A DNA stretch of 64,000 bases, from NCBI GenBank assembly GCA_951217055.1, contig OX578277.1, positions 104,726,119 through 104,790,118 of the forward strand, given 5' to 3'. Positions within the stretch are counted from its first letter, which is position 1; the number at the start of each line of letters is the position of its first letter. This DNA comes from Gerris lacustris (taxonomy: Eukaryota; Arthropoda; Insecta; Hemiptera; Gerridae). A program made the translations under genes and the position numbers. The notes under the pieces were generated by a model that saw only the letters and a program-made list of their open reading frames with translations, made no database searches and was not told the DNA's origin. Of the stretch, positions 1-9,842 are shown piece by piece.

Positions 1-529
1 TTAAACCGGGTTTGCTCCTTGGATCCACACATGAGGTCTTATTGCTTCGGACTTTTTTTTTTTATAAAAAATGAAGTCCCCCGGAAAAAAAAGGGTAAAA
101 TTCAAATAAACAGTTACTTAAGGTGGCGACGTTTCCACCTATCCGGTCATTATCGTAAAAAATTATAGTAATAGTAATTACAAATACATTATAGTAATTA
201 CTATAAAAAAAACCTCAACAAACCAAAGCTTGATGATGGAGGCTTTATCTCTGGCCTATGTATTGAAAATAAAAAAAATAGAAAACAAAAAATACTTAAT
301 TAAAATTATTACACACACGCACAAAAAGAATTAAATATAAAAATAAACGAAATATAAAAATTGCAGCAAAACTTCGATTAAATGTTTTTGTTGGGGTCGC
401 AGAAAAAAAGAGTTTATTTTGATCGCACGCACAATTTTGATCTTTTTTGAAAAAATGGCGTGAAAAATTAACCACTTTCCACAAGTGTTATATATTTGTG
501 TAATGTACTCTTCAATACCTTTCACAGGT
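1..529. other. AT-rich intergenic DNA, no gene seen
   Basis: AT-rich sequence with homopolymer A and T runs. I find no coding region with convincing composition or motifs and no RNA gene. The last 50 bases lead into the repeat units that follow. Confidence 0.6.
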
Positions 530-1040
530 GCATCTCGGCATTTGAGACAACTGGACACATTTTGGATTTTTCACACTTAATATTTTCAATATGGCGGGTG
601 ACTAAAAAAGTTCTTAAATAAAGTTCTAAAAGAGTTCTCAATTTAAAGGTCTTGAAGTGTAGAAAAAGAATATGCAATTATTAAAATTTTACACTTAAAA
701 GTTTCAAGATGGCGGCCAATATGGTGGGTGAATAAAAACAAGTTTTTAGTAACTATGACATGTTATACATCAACTTAAAGGTGAAGTGTAGAAAAAGAAT
801 ATACAATTATTAAAATTTTCAAGATGGTGGCCAATATAGTGGGTGACTAAACATTGTTTTAGTTACCACACCATAACAACACAGGTTTATCTCGGCATTT
901 GAGACAACTGGACACATTTTTGATTTTTCACACTTAATATTTTCAAGATGGCGGCCAATATGGCAGGCGACTAAAAAAGTTTTTAGTAACTATGACATGT
1001 TATACATCAATTTAAAGGTCTTGAAGAGTAGAAAAATAAT
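530..1040 (+). repeat. Degenerate tandem units with YY1/Pho-like motifs
   Basis: About four units of 115-130 bp. Each has a motif near CAAGATGGCGGCCAATATGG followed by GTGACTAAA, a T-rich stretch, TATGACATGTTATACATC, TTTAAAGGTC and a run near TAGAAAAAGAATA. Motif sites lie near 583, 708, 822 and 945. The reverse complement of the same unit is repeated five times at 23560-24190, so this is a dispersed family with internal tandem structure. CAAGATGGCGGC matches the known YY1/Pleiohomeotic binding consensus; binding is not shown. Confidence 0.75.
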
Positions 1041-1620
1041 ATTACTATTAAAATTAGTCTAATTATTTTAATTTAATTATTTATTTAAATAATCATTTTA
1101 CTCTAATTTTATTCTATTTTACTTTAAATCGATTTGTTTTGACAGTGTGACCCTTTCTTTGTTTAATGGTAACTTAATTTCTAATATATTATAATTGTTT
1201 GGACCATTTTATTTAATTAATTGTACAGAATATTATGTTAATTATTTAAGTAATGTCTCACGATAGATCAGTACGCTGTGTGTTTAGCAACCCACTCTAT
1301 TTGGGCAGCATCACTGTTATTTTTGTAAATAAAGTGTTTCTCTCTACACTTAATACTTTGAACTTTAATGTACAGCTTTACTTACGTGAAGCGTTTCCTT
1401 ACTTGTTTGGTTTTACCGACGAAACCCTTGCAAAAGAATAAAAAGATAGGGATGACAAGGAACTTTTGTATACTACCCTACCCGCTCAAAAGTTCCTGGC
1501 TTATAAAAAAAGATAAATGACTTATACCCTTTTTATCTTTGCATTAGCCAATTTATTCTTTAAAATTACTGTTGTCTGTTGATATTGATGTATAATTTTT
1601 GACATTTGTCTTAAGAGTGA
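1041..1620. other. AT-rich spacer, no gene seen
   Basis: Very AT-rich. A short open frame at 1253-1441 has no recognisable motif and no splice context, and I do not call it. Nothing else is supported. Confidence 0.5.
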
Positions 1621-2205
1621 AATAGTACATTACGCGTCGAGTGTAGAAAGTAGCATTTTGCATGCGAGTGTGGAATTTGCACCCGAACGACAGCGAGGGT
1701 AGTAAAACCACACAAGCAATGCAAAATGCCGTTTTCCCACGAGTTGCGTACCGTACTTTATCTACGATTGTTAGATTTAAATAATAAATACAGATAAAAA
1801 TAAACTTGCTATATGTAAGTTCGTATCTCTTCTCTTGATAAAGATGGCATTAATCTTGAGTTGTATTTTTTACCGAATTAATTATTTCTGGAGAAGTATT
1901 ATTCTCTACATTTTCGTCAAAGCCACTTGATTCATTCATTGTTTTTCACTAAAAACTCGATATAAACAGTTACTTTAATAACAGAATAGCAAATTAGTTT
2001 TGTTAAATGTAAACAAACTCGCTAATCGTACGTAAAGCTGAAGAATTCCTCTTCTTTACCGCGCTAGCGTGGTAAAGAAGAGGAATTCTTCAGAACCATG
2101 AGACGAACATGCGCAATGAATTTACAAGTACGTAAATAATCACTTTCTACGCATCTAAACAGAGATGTAATGTTTATATTTCTTATCAATCGTAGATAAA
2201 ACATA
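1621..2205 (-). mobile_element. Foldback element, family A copy 1
   Basis: First of three copies (others at 4365 and 53428). Read on the minus strand it ends in GTAATGTACTATT at 1621. It carries a hairpin ACCC/GGGT at 1681-1700, an inverted pair TTTATCTACGATTG / CAATCGTAGATAAA (about 1752 and 2187), and a 56-bp palindrome at 2038-2093. The minus strand opens a short frame at about 1939 (MNESSGFDENVENNT...), but a one-base deletion relative to copy 2 brings a stop after about 29 codons. It is a non-autonomous, decayed copy. Confidence 0.75.
2038..2093. repeat. 56-bp near-perfect palindrome
   Basis: Two perfectly complementary 23-base arms (2038-2060 and 2071-2093) surround GCGCTAGCGT, whose CGCTAGCG is itself palindromic. 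Only one pair in the whole 56 bp mismatches. The same structure is present at 4782-4837 and, eroded, near 54985-55040, so it is a fixed part of family A. Confidence 0.9.
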
Positions 2206-2850
2206 TTACAGTAGGGCGACACAATATTGTAGCATAACAATATTTTTTTATTTATTGTTTGTAAAAATGTTGTCTTCGAAAATCCCCCCCCCCCCAAATC
2301 TAGCGCCCTGGGCTATAGCCCACTTAGCCCATTTACAAATTGGGGCCTGGTCATATTATCATCAGTTATGATTTATTGAATTGTTAAGCTAACAATTCAC
2401 AGGGTTTACTTTAATCAAATGTACTTTGCAACGCATATGTGTAAAGATGGTTTAGTCTACTACAAGTACATGAAGGCAATCAGACTAAATTGAATATAAC
2501 TAAATAATAAGCTTAGTAGGTTGATAAATTCGAAATTAATTCAAGAGAAACCTTATTGTAGAGTGGTAAGGGAAGCCAATCCCTTTAGTATGAATTGGAA
2601 ATCAATTGTAATTTCCAGCATTAATACAGTTTCTCTGAGCCCTATTGCATTATCTGTCACTGCTTCTCACGCTTTATCTTTGTCATATTTCATCTTGTCA
2701 CTACTTTATATCACCTTTTCTCAACGATATTAGAACAAAATTATTTGAACAAAAATTAAATAAATTGACTTATAATATTATTATAATTTTATTTATTTAT
2801 TTCTTAGAATCATGTAATTCATTGCATATTTCTTACCTATGTCCTTGTAC

Positions 2851-2887
<37 letters not shown>

Positions 2888-3246
2888 TGAATTAAGATAA
2901 TACTTTATAAACAAAGATAGGTTTTTTTTTAAAAGTTTCTCATAATTCAATGTTGTGATGACTTTGACATGAATCTGAATTTTTTAATTTTAAAATCTAT
3001 CTCTTGAAAGATTTCTGTCCAAAGTTTCAATTCCTCACCTGGAACAATCTTCAGGCGTGTTGAACATTACAATGTTAATTTTAACAGAAAAAATAAGACG
3101 AAGGTAAATCCTTGGAAATACAGGAATAATAATTCGTTTAAGAGGTCGTATAAATACGTAGTTATTCCCTCAATGCGTCACTCCAACTATTTATTTCTCC
3201 AAGCTAACGCTACAATGCTCAACACCCCCGAAAATGCTAACATTAA
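2206..3246. other. Non-coding spacer with poly-C and poly-T tracts
   Basis: Holds a poly-C run near 2284-2295 and an uninterrupted T tract of about 33 bases at 2851-2883. The short open frames at 2521-2733 and 2645-2890 run into the T tract and show no protein family features. No gene is supported. Confidence 0.55.
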
Positions 3247-3625
3247 TGGAATCTTTTAAGGCTCTACCGCTCTTTGAGGTTAGAAAAATCAATAAATTGA
3301 AAATTTTATTGGTTCTAAGCAAGATATCAAAAATCTAATCACAGGCTTCATTCCTAATTTTAATGCTGCACAATTTGAGCCCTATTTTAACTTCCTATGA
3401 TAAATAGTACAGGCGCCATTTCAATACAACGATAAAACTCGTATTAAAATGGCGCCTGTAATATTTATCATAGGAAGTTGAAATAGGGCTCAAATAGTGC
3501 AGAATTAAAATTAGGAATGAAGCCTGTGATTAGATTTTTGATATCTTGCTTAGAACCAGTATCATTTTAATTTTACTGTTTTTCCTAACCTCAAAGGGCG
3601 GTAGAGCCGTAAGGAATCTGACGCG
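3247..3625. mobile_element. Long inverted repeat (foldback MITE)
   Basis: Two arms of roughly 175 bp (about 3247-3423 and 3448-3625) are inverted copies: for example GGCGCCATTT at 3412 pairs with AAATGGCGCC at 3449, and CTTCCTATGATAAATA pairs with TATTTATCATAGGAAG. The loop is only about 25 bp. No coding capacity. The arms differ at scattered positions, so the element is not new. Confidence 0.85.
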
Positions 3626-4364
3626 GATTTTACGGGAAAACCAAGAGGTTTTTGTGGCATTAGACTAGGTTTTCTAATACGACTTTATACTCAGTTTATC
3701 TTGTGTCTTCTGTCTTTAAATTAAATTTCAAACCTACACATTATCAAGCCTCCCTAGTTCACTTTTTTCTCTCTCTACAAGTATATTTAGTCCAATTCTC
3801 CAATACAGCTTATTTAGCTAGTTTATCTAAGATTATCAAAGATCATTGACAATATTTTTCTCCAATAAGTCCTTAAGACTCATCATTAAATAACTGTCAC
3901 TCTCTTAAACTTCTTTTGACCAAGCATCTCTTGTATTAATATGTTCTCTTCAATCAGCTTTTATTTGGTCCAGCTTCATTCTAGCAATACTCTTTTCCTA
4001 CAGTTGACCGATAAGTGATTGTTATCGCACTCAAAATCTTACGCAAAACAGCAGATTCCTGCACTTACTACTTGACCGCACTCGGTTTACTTTACCGCAC
4101 TCTAGTGATTCAACTTACGAACATAAAGAACTTAAATCTAAAAAATGATTAAATAATCCAAATTATAATAATAATGACAACTAATGATTATTTTTTAACT
4201 AACTACATGATTTAAACACTATATATCACACTATATATATAGTGTAATCAACACTATATAAAAAGTAAAGATAGACAATCTAAAAAAAAAAGTCAGGTTT
4301 ACAGATTCAGGCAAAAAAAGGCAACATTGGCTATAAACAGAACAGCTGGTTTAGATGATATTGT
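3626..4364. other. Spacer, no gene seen
   Basis: AT-rich sequence without recognisable genes. A small palindrome CACTATATATATAGTG sits near 4229. Nothing else can be supported. Confidence 0.5.
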
Positions 4365-4683
4365 AATAGTACATTACGCGTCGAGTGAGGAAAGTAGCAT
4401 TTTGCATGCGAATGTGGAGTTTGCACCCGAGCGATAGCGAGGGTAGTAAAACCACACGAGCAATGCAAAATGCCGTTTTCGCACGAGTTGCGTACCGTAC
4501 TTTATCTACGATTGTTAGATTTAAATAATAAATACAGAAAAAAATAAACTTGCTGTATGTAAGTTCGTATCTCTCTCTTGATAAAGATGACATTAATTCT
4601 TGAGTTGTATTTTTTGCCGAATTAATTATTTCTGAAGGAGTGTTATTCTCCACATTTTCGTCAAAGTCACTTGATTCACTCAT
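4351..4683 (-). pseudogene. Coding relic inside family A (possible recombinase N-terminus)
   Basis: An ATG at 4683 in good context (AAACAATGAG) opens a 110-codon frame beginning MSESSDFDENVENNTPSEII and passing through [12 protein letters not shown] at about residues 35-46. After that point the composition turns hydrophobic and AT-driven, as if the original exon or intron boundary lies there. The pattern of an acidic start followed by S-R-x-x-Y-x-x-x-Y-x-x-F recalls the SAM-like N-terminal domain of tyrosine-recombinase transposon proteins, from my memory of that family; similarity is weak. The two other copies carry stops (frameshift in copy 1, nonsense in copy 3), so all are dead. Confidence 0.4.
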
Positions 4684-4945
4684 TGTTTTTCACTAAATAC
4701 TCGATATAAACAGTTACTTTAATAAAAGAGCAGCAAATTAGTTTGGTTAAATGTAAACAAACTCGCTAATCGTGCGCAAAGCTGAAGAATTCCTCTTTTT
4801 TACCGCCCTAGGGTGGTAAAGAAGAGGAATTCATCAGAACTATGAGACGCGCATGAGCAATGAATACAAGTACGTAAAGAATCACTTTCTACGCATCTAA
4901 ACAGAGATATAATGTTTATTTTTCGTATCAGTCGTAGATATAACC
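4365..4945 (-). mobile_element. Foldback element, family A copy 2 (best preserved)
   Basis: Same architecture as copy 1. It holds a minus-strand 3' terminus at 4365, a nested hairpin TTTGCAT...ATGCAAA around GTGTGG/CCACAC, and an inner hairpin ACCC-GA-GC-GATA-GC-GA-GGGT at 4425-4444. It also has the inverted pair TTTATCTACGATTG / its complement and the palindrome at 4782-4837 (arms with one mismatch, core CCCTAGGG). It retains an open N-terminal coding frame (next entry). Non-autonomous. Confidence 0.8.
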
Positions 4946-4984
4946 ATTTACAAGGTGATGAACACTCTATTATTTTATATTTTA

Positions 4985-5153
4985 TTTACAGATTAAAAAT
5001 TGACAGTAGGAAAAATTTAATGGGCAACTCGAGCTTAAAGAGTCTTTGCTGCACTTGAGAATCCTTTCCTCCCTCGCCTGCGGCTCGTGCGTAAATATTT
5101 CTCTCGAGTGCAGCAAAGTGCCACTTTGCGCACTTGTTGCACAAATAACTATT
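4985..5153 (+). mobile_element. Short hairpin element ending in AAATAACTATT
   Basis: An inverted repeat TTTGCTGCACTTGAGA / TCTCGAGTGCAGCAAA (about 5046 and 5102) encloses the hairpin-core sequence TCGCCTGCGGCTCG near 5079. The block ends in ACAAATAACTATT at 5141-5153, the same terminus as the elements ending at 54945, 57130, 63111 and 63373. The 5' boundary is uncertain. Confidence 0.55.
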
Positions 5154-5946
5154 TTGGTCAATATTCTCTTATTACTAAAGTTTTATATCTTTTTTACTTA
5201 GCATAACTCTCTTAAATCAATCATTCTTTTACCTAAGATTTTAATTGTGATAAGCACCTCGCTGATAACTCTTCTCATATTAGTATATATTCTCACAATG
5301 ACTAAGCAGATTACGATAACTATGGTAATGACATTTTAATATAATATATATTATTGAGTTTATCTAAATATTTCTCGTCATTTTAGAGTGGTGCCGAGTG
5401 ACGACTATGTTTCTGTTTTTATACAGAATAATAAATAGATATGATACTGAAATATATAAATACATATTTATAATATATTTATAAACAGAAATGAAGGAGT
5501 ATTAAAAAGTCTTGGTGATATAAAGGTGATACAAGATGACTAAGAAAAGGAAAGTGAGATAACAAGGTGAAATGATAAAATCCTTTTCAATTCAATAAGG
5601 GTTGCCATGATGAGAAAATGGGAAAATCCGAGTGAGAAGCCCTATCAAGTTTTTAAACTCTTAAGAACCCTCTGGCTTTTCAATTTCCTTCGTATTTCTC
5701 TTCTTGACTATGATAGTTTCCTGCTTGACGCCTTACCCTTCTTCCAATAAGATTTTCTTTATATATTTTGTACACAGCAGAAGTTAACATAGTTTACATT
5801 AAGAGTCTGTAGAGAAATTAGAGAATTTGCCCTATATAGTCCAGGAGATAGCGTGCAAAAAAGTGTCTTGACCAACATCAAGCTTGAATTTTGTGTTCAA
5901 GTTAATCTTTTAGTGCGTATTAAGAATGTGTAGTCAATCTACACCA
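5154..5946. other. Spacer with a solo MITE end
   Basis: Mostly unclassified AT-rich DNA. At about 5841-5888 it holds one terminal repeat (TCCAGGAGATAGCGTGCAAA and following) of the MITE found complete at 49571-49918. No gene is seen. Confidence 0.6.
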
Positions 5947-6578
5947 TCTATAATATAAGTGGCAATGTCCTGATTGACTGACTGACTGACATAGAATCAA
6001 CGTACAGCAAAATCTGCTTAACCAAGAGACTTGAAATTTTGAGGATATACTCGGTTCATATCATAGGCATCCACTAAGAGAGGATTTTGCGAAATTTTTA
6101 TTTTTGTACCCAGGGGTACGGGGTACAAATGTCAAAGTAATTAATACTTTTAATGATGCATATCGTTGAAAAGCTCTTTAAAAGTACAGTAATTGTTGTT
6201 ATATACAGTTTTGTCATATTTTCATTTAGGAGGGAGTAAAATGGAAAAATATGTATAACTACATCTATAATATAAGTGGCAATGTCCTGATTGACTGACT
6301 GACTGACATAGAATCAACGTACAGCAAAATCTGCTTAACCAAGAGACTTGAAATTTTGAGGATATACTCGGTTCATATCATAGGCATCCACTAAGAGAGG
6401 ATTTTGCGAAATTTTTATTTTTGTACCCAGGGGTACGGGGTACAAATGTCAAAGTAATTAATACTTATAATGATGCATATCGTTGAAAAGCTCTTTAAAA
6501 GTACAGTAATTGTTGTTATGTACAGTTTTGTCATATTTTCATTTAGGAGGGAGTAAAATGGAAAAATATGTATAACTA
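5945..6578 (+). repeat. 317-bp tandem duplication of the Helitron 5' end
   Basis: Two almost identical 317-bp copies each start CATCTATAATATAAGTGGC and include GATTGACTGACTGACTGAC. The near identity points to a recent duplication compared with the degenerate downstream modules. Confidence 0.9.
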
Positions 6579-8331
6579 CATCTTATATAAATGAAGAGTG
6601 TCTATGAGTGTCTTTTATCTTATATAAATGAAGTGTCTATGAGTGTACTGCTTACATGAGATTATAAAGTTAAAATGTTGGTATACAGGAGTACGGGGTA
6701 CAAATGTCAAAGTAATTGATAGGTACCCTTTATGATGCATATCGTTAAAAGGCTCTTTAAGAGAAAAGTAATTGTAATGTACGTTTTTGTCATTATTTTC
6801 ATTTAGGAGAGGGGTAAAAAGGAAATGTCAACGTAAGTGTATGTCCGCGCGCGCGCGAACAGGCGCGTGTGTGTGTGTTCTTTATTCAAATCTACAGTTT
6901 TATTCCGATTTCAATGAAAATTTGCACACTTGACCTTCAAAGCAAGGGGAAAAGGGGAATTTCACTGACTTCATGCATTTTCGAAATTTTTATTTTGGTA
7001 CACAGGGGTACGGGGTACAAATGTCAAAGTAATGAAAACCCTTCACGTTGCATTCCGTTGAAAAGCTCTTTAAGAGTGCTGTACAATTATTGTTATGTAT
7101 ATTTAGGGAGGTAAAAAGGAAAAATATATCTATATCTATGTATAAAAAACTAATAATTGTTGTGTGTGTACATTTATCCGATTGGGCTAAAATTTTGTAT
7201 TTATTCATTTATTTATTTTTTTTTTGTTTTTATTATTATTTTTTTTTTTTTTAAAAATACCTTTATTGAATAAATCATTAATACATAAATAATATTTTAG
7301 TACATCAATTTATCTATTTTATTGATTTTACATTTTAGCTCTACATAAGGTTATCTCTCCACTAGAGAACATGGAGGCCCGAGCTGTGGAGAGAGAATAT
7401 GGGGTATTTCCACTGAATGAGTAGTCCTCACAACGAATTTAAGTTTAGAATATTTTATATCTGTCTGTCTGTGCGTCAATCATGTCCAAATAGCTGAATA
7501 GATTTTGGAGGTTCTTGGGTACAATGATAAGCTTAATTCTGCGGGTGATAAAGGATATAAAACGATTTGGTAGCTTTATATGGAGCTGAGAACGGGGATT
7601 CCAAATAGATTTCAAAATTCTTATTTCATTTTTCATAAAAAATGTATTTAACCAAAATTGCAGAAGAAACTACTGACCATATTTTATGTTTTGTGGAAAT
7701 TTCTGTAGGAAGAACTGTTAAAGAAATTACTTTTCAATCTCTGTCAAAAAATATTTAGATTTAGTTTTAGATATTAAGGCAATAATTAATAAATCACGCC
7801 TTACCGTGCCTAAACCTTTACTAACTTAATCATGACCACTTCTTTAAAATTCTAAAATAAAATCTACGAGTGTTTACGTAGTATAATAATTTCTAAATTA
7901 TATTGATATCTGCCAATAGAGATTTTCTAAAATTTTATCCCTAAGGGGGAATTGAGCCCAGACCGATCTTCAAAAGTTAGGAAGTTAATACTTGAGAAAG
8001 AGCTCTTATTTTGGATGTAAGCATGTATATTAATAAAAGATAATTCCAATTTCAACCAAGGGATGTAAAATGACACGGGGAGGGGGGGGGGGGTACAGAA
8101 GAAAAATACCACTGCTTTTCCTTTTTAAAAATTTAGTCGGAATGAATTACTAATTTGGGATATTAGCAAATTATCTTATCAAAGGGGAGGGGGTATAGAA
8201 ATAAGGGGGAGGGATAGAATCTATAGATATTCTCGCTTTGTAAAATAATTTAAATGTTTCTTGATGGTACTTTATAAATCCATTAAATTGAAAATAAAAC
8301 ACCCCGTAGCGAATTACGGGTATTCAGCTAG
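5947..8331 (+). mobile_element. Non-autonomous Helitron
   Basis: The 3' end is canonical: a six-base-pair hairpin CCCGTA-gcgaat-TACGGG (8303-8320), seven bases, then CTAG (8328-8331) followed by a host T. The 5' end is TCTATAATATAAG preceded by A, matching the Helitron A^T target rule. The first 317 bp are tandemly duplicated (5945-6261 and 6262-6578), and more diverged copies of the internal GGGGTACGGGGTACAAATG module recur near 6690 and 7000. There is no Rep/helicase frame, so it depends on a relative elsewhere. It contains a CG/GT alternating tract at about 6845-6880 and a poly-G run near 8080-8093. Confidence 0.75.
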
Positions 8332-8339
8332 TTAAAATA

Positions 8340-9800
8340 TATATAAAATATGTAAAATATCATCCAAACATCCTGGTCAGCCATAGAGCCCCATTATATA
8401 AATAAATGTAAAACTACATTATTAGATTGTTTAAAATTCTTCCGCATTAACAATTATTTTACGTTAACAAATAAAGTAGACAATTAAAAGGAGTCCCTAT
8501 TGGAGGAAAGTCCTTTGTTATCCAAAAGTGGAATCTACATAAACTATTAAAATCAGTCTTAACCAAATCAACTATAAAACTCGTGTAAAATATGCATATG
8601 ACTGCTTTTTGATTATAAAATAGCACGAATTAACTTAACTACTTGAGGAATTAAATAATTACCACAAAAATATCAAATTCATGGTAGATTATGATCAAGA
8701 AAATAAACTAAATTACTATACGTCAAGATGAAGGGAGTAAGAAAGTAAATCCATGTTGCTTTGCATTTAAAAAAAGGAACAAGGTGATAGGTTCCTGAAT
8801 TTTGCATCAAACCACTTTTTCACTCAAAAAATAAAATACTGCCGAGAACTTGATGTAAAGAGCAATGGCATGAACACAATATATAATTCATTAATCAAAT
8901 AAAAGCTCAGGTATTTCAAAAGTTGATCAAGAACTTCTACCCGAAAAACCTCTGGTAAGATTGCCGAAACCAATATAAAAATCCTATCCAAGAAAGTAAA
9001 ACAAATATAAGGTCAATTAAAAAATGTTCAAGCTTATGCTACGTATAAGGTCTTTCAGAAGAAATTGCAAAACTCGTGTATAAGCTTGACAGTCTGCTAA
9101 CTGCTTGATGGAACCAGCATGAATATAATATGAAAGCTAAAGATGACAAAACGGCTCTAGCAGCACAAGCCAAGCAATTGAACTACCAATTTAAATTATC
9201 CCGAAATGCATCTACGCGAAACAAACGATAAAAAAAATACTTTTTTTAGAAGCATTGCATACATTACTGAAGGATAACAACATACATTTCAAAAATGACT
9301 GCCATGGATTGAATAAGCATTATGCCTGGATACTTTACCAGGTTAAATAAATATAGTGACTTACATACCTTAATTTTATTAATTCAAAATTCAATTTGCA
9401 CAGATGTCTATTATAAAATTGTTTATTTATATTTATACTCATTTTAAGCATTGTTATTTATTTATTTTTAATTTCGTATAGTTAATCTTTTTATTGGTAA
9501 TTGTGAATACCTGCTGCTTACATTATCAAATAAACAACCATATAATTAATCTAGCCACTACTAAACCATGCAAACACAAAACTAGTCTGTACAAAACAAC
9601 AAAACTTACAAAAACTACAAAACTAACAAACTGCACAAAACTAGTCTGGATCGGTCATAACATTTAACATTGATTAAAATAAATAAGTCGTAATGTTCAA
9701 GTCAAGTACAACAGTAAAAGTGATACATGATAACGAACCTACCAATAACAGAAAATGTAGAAACATGTTCAAAGTGTACATAGATGATAATATATTGATA
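8340..9800. other. Unclassified AT-rich region
   Basis: No open frame of note. Between about 8700 and 9250 the base composition is A-rich on the plus strand and might be an old, decayed coding sequence, but I cannot recognise one. ACAAAACTAGTCTG occurs at about 9577 and 9642. Confidence 0.4.
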
Positions 9801-9805
9801 GATAT

Positions 9806-9842
9806 TCTGCCAATTAGTGTGGCACATAGCTTTTCTGCAAAC
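9806..9842 (+). repeat. Family B 5' end at the left satellite border
   Basis: TGCCAATTAGTGTGGCACAT followed by AGCTT matches the start of dispersed family B (compare about 38340, 45481 and 46998). The satellite begins immediately after it. Confidence 0.75.

Noticed and set aside
7048..7254. Overlapping short frames in the Helitron (6869-7254)
   Set aside because: Low-complexity translations of microsatellite and poly-T sequence; no protein family features.
8700..9250. A decayed gene in the A-rich stretch
   Set aside because: Stops in every frame and no recognisable motif; composition alone does not support it.
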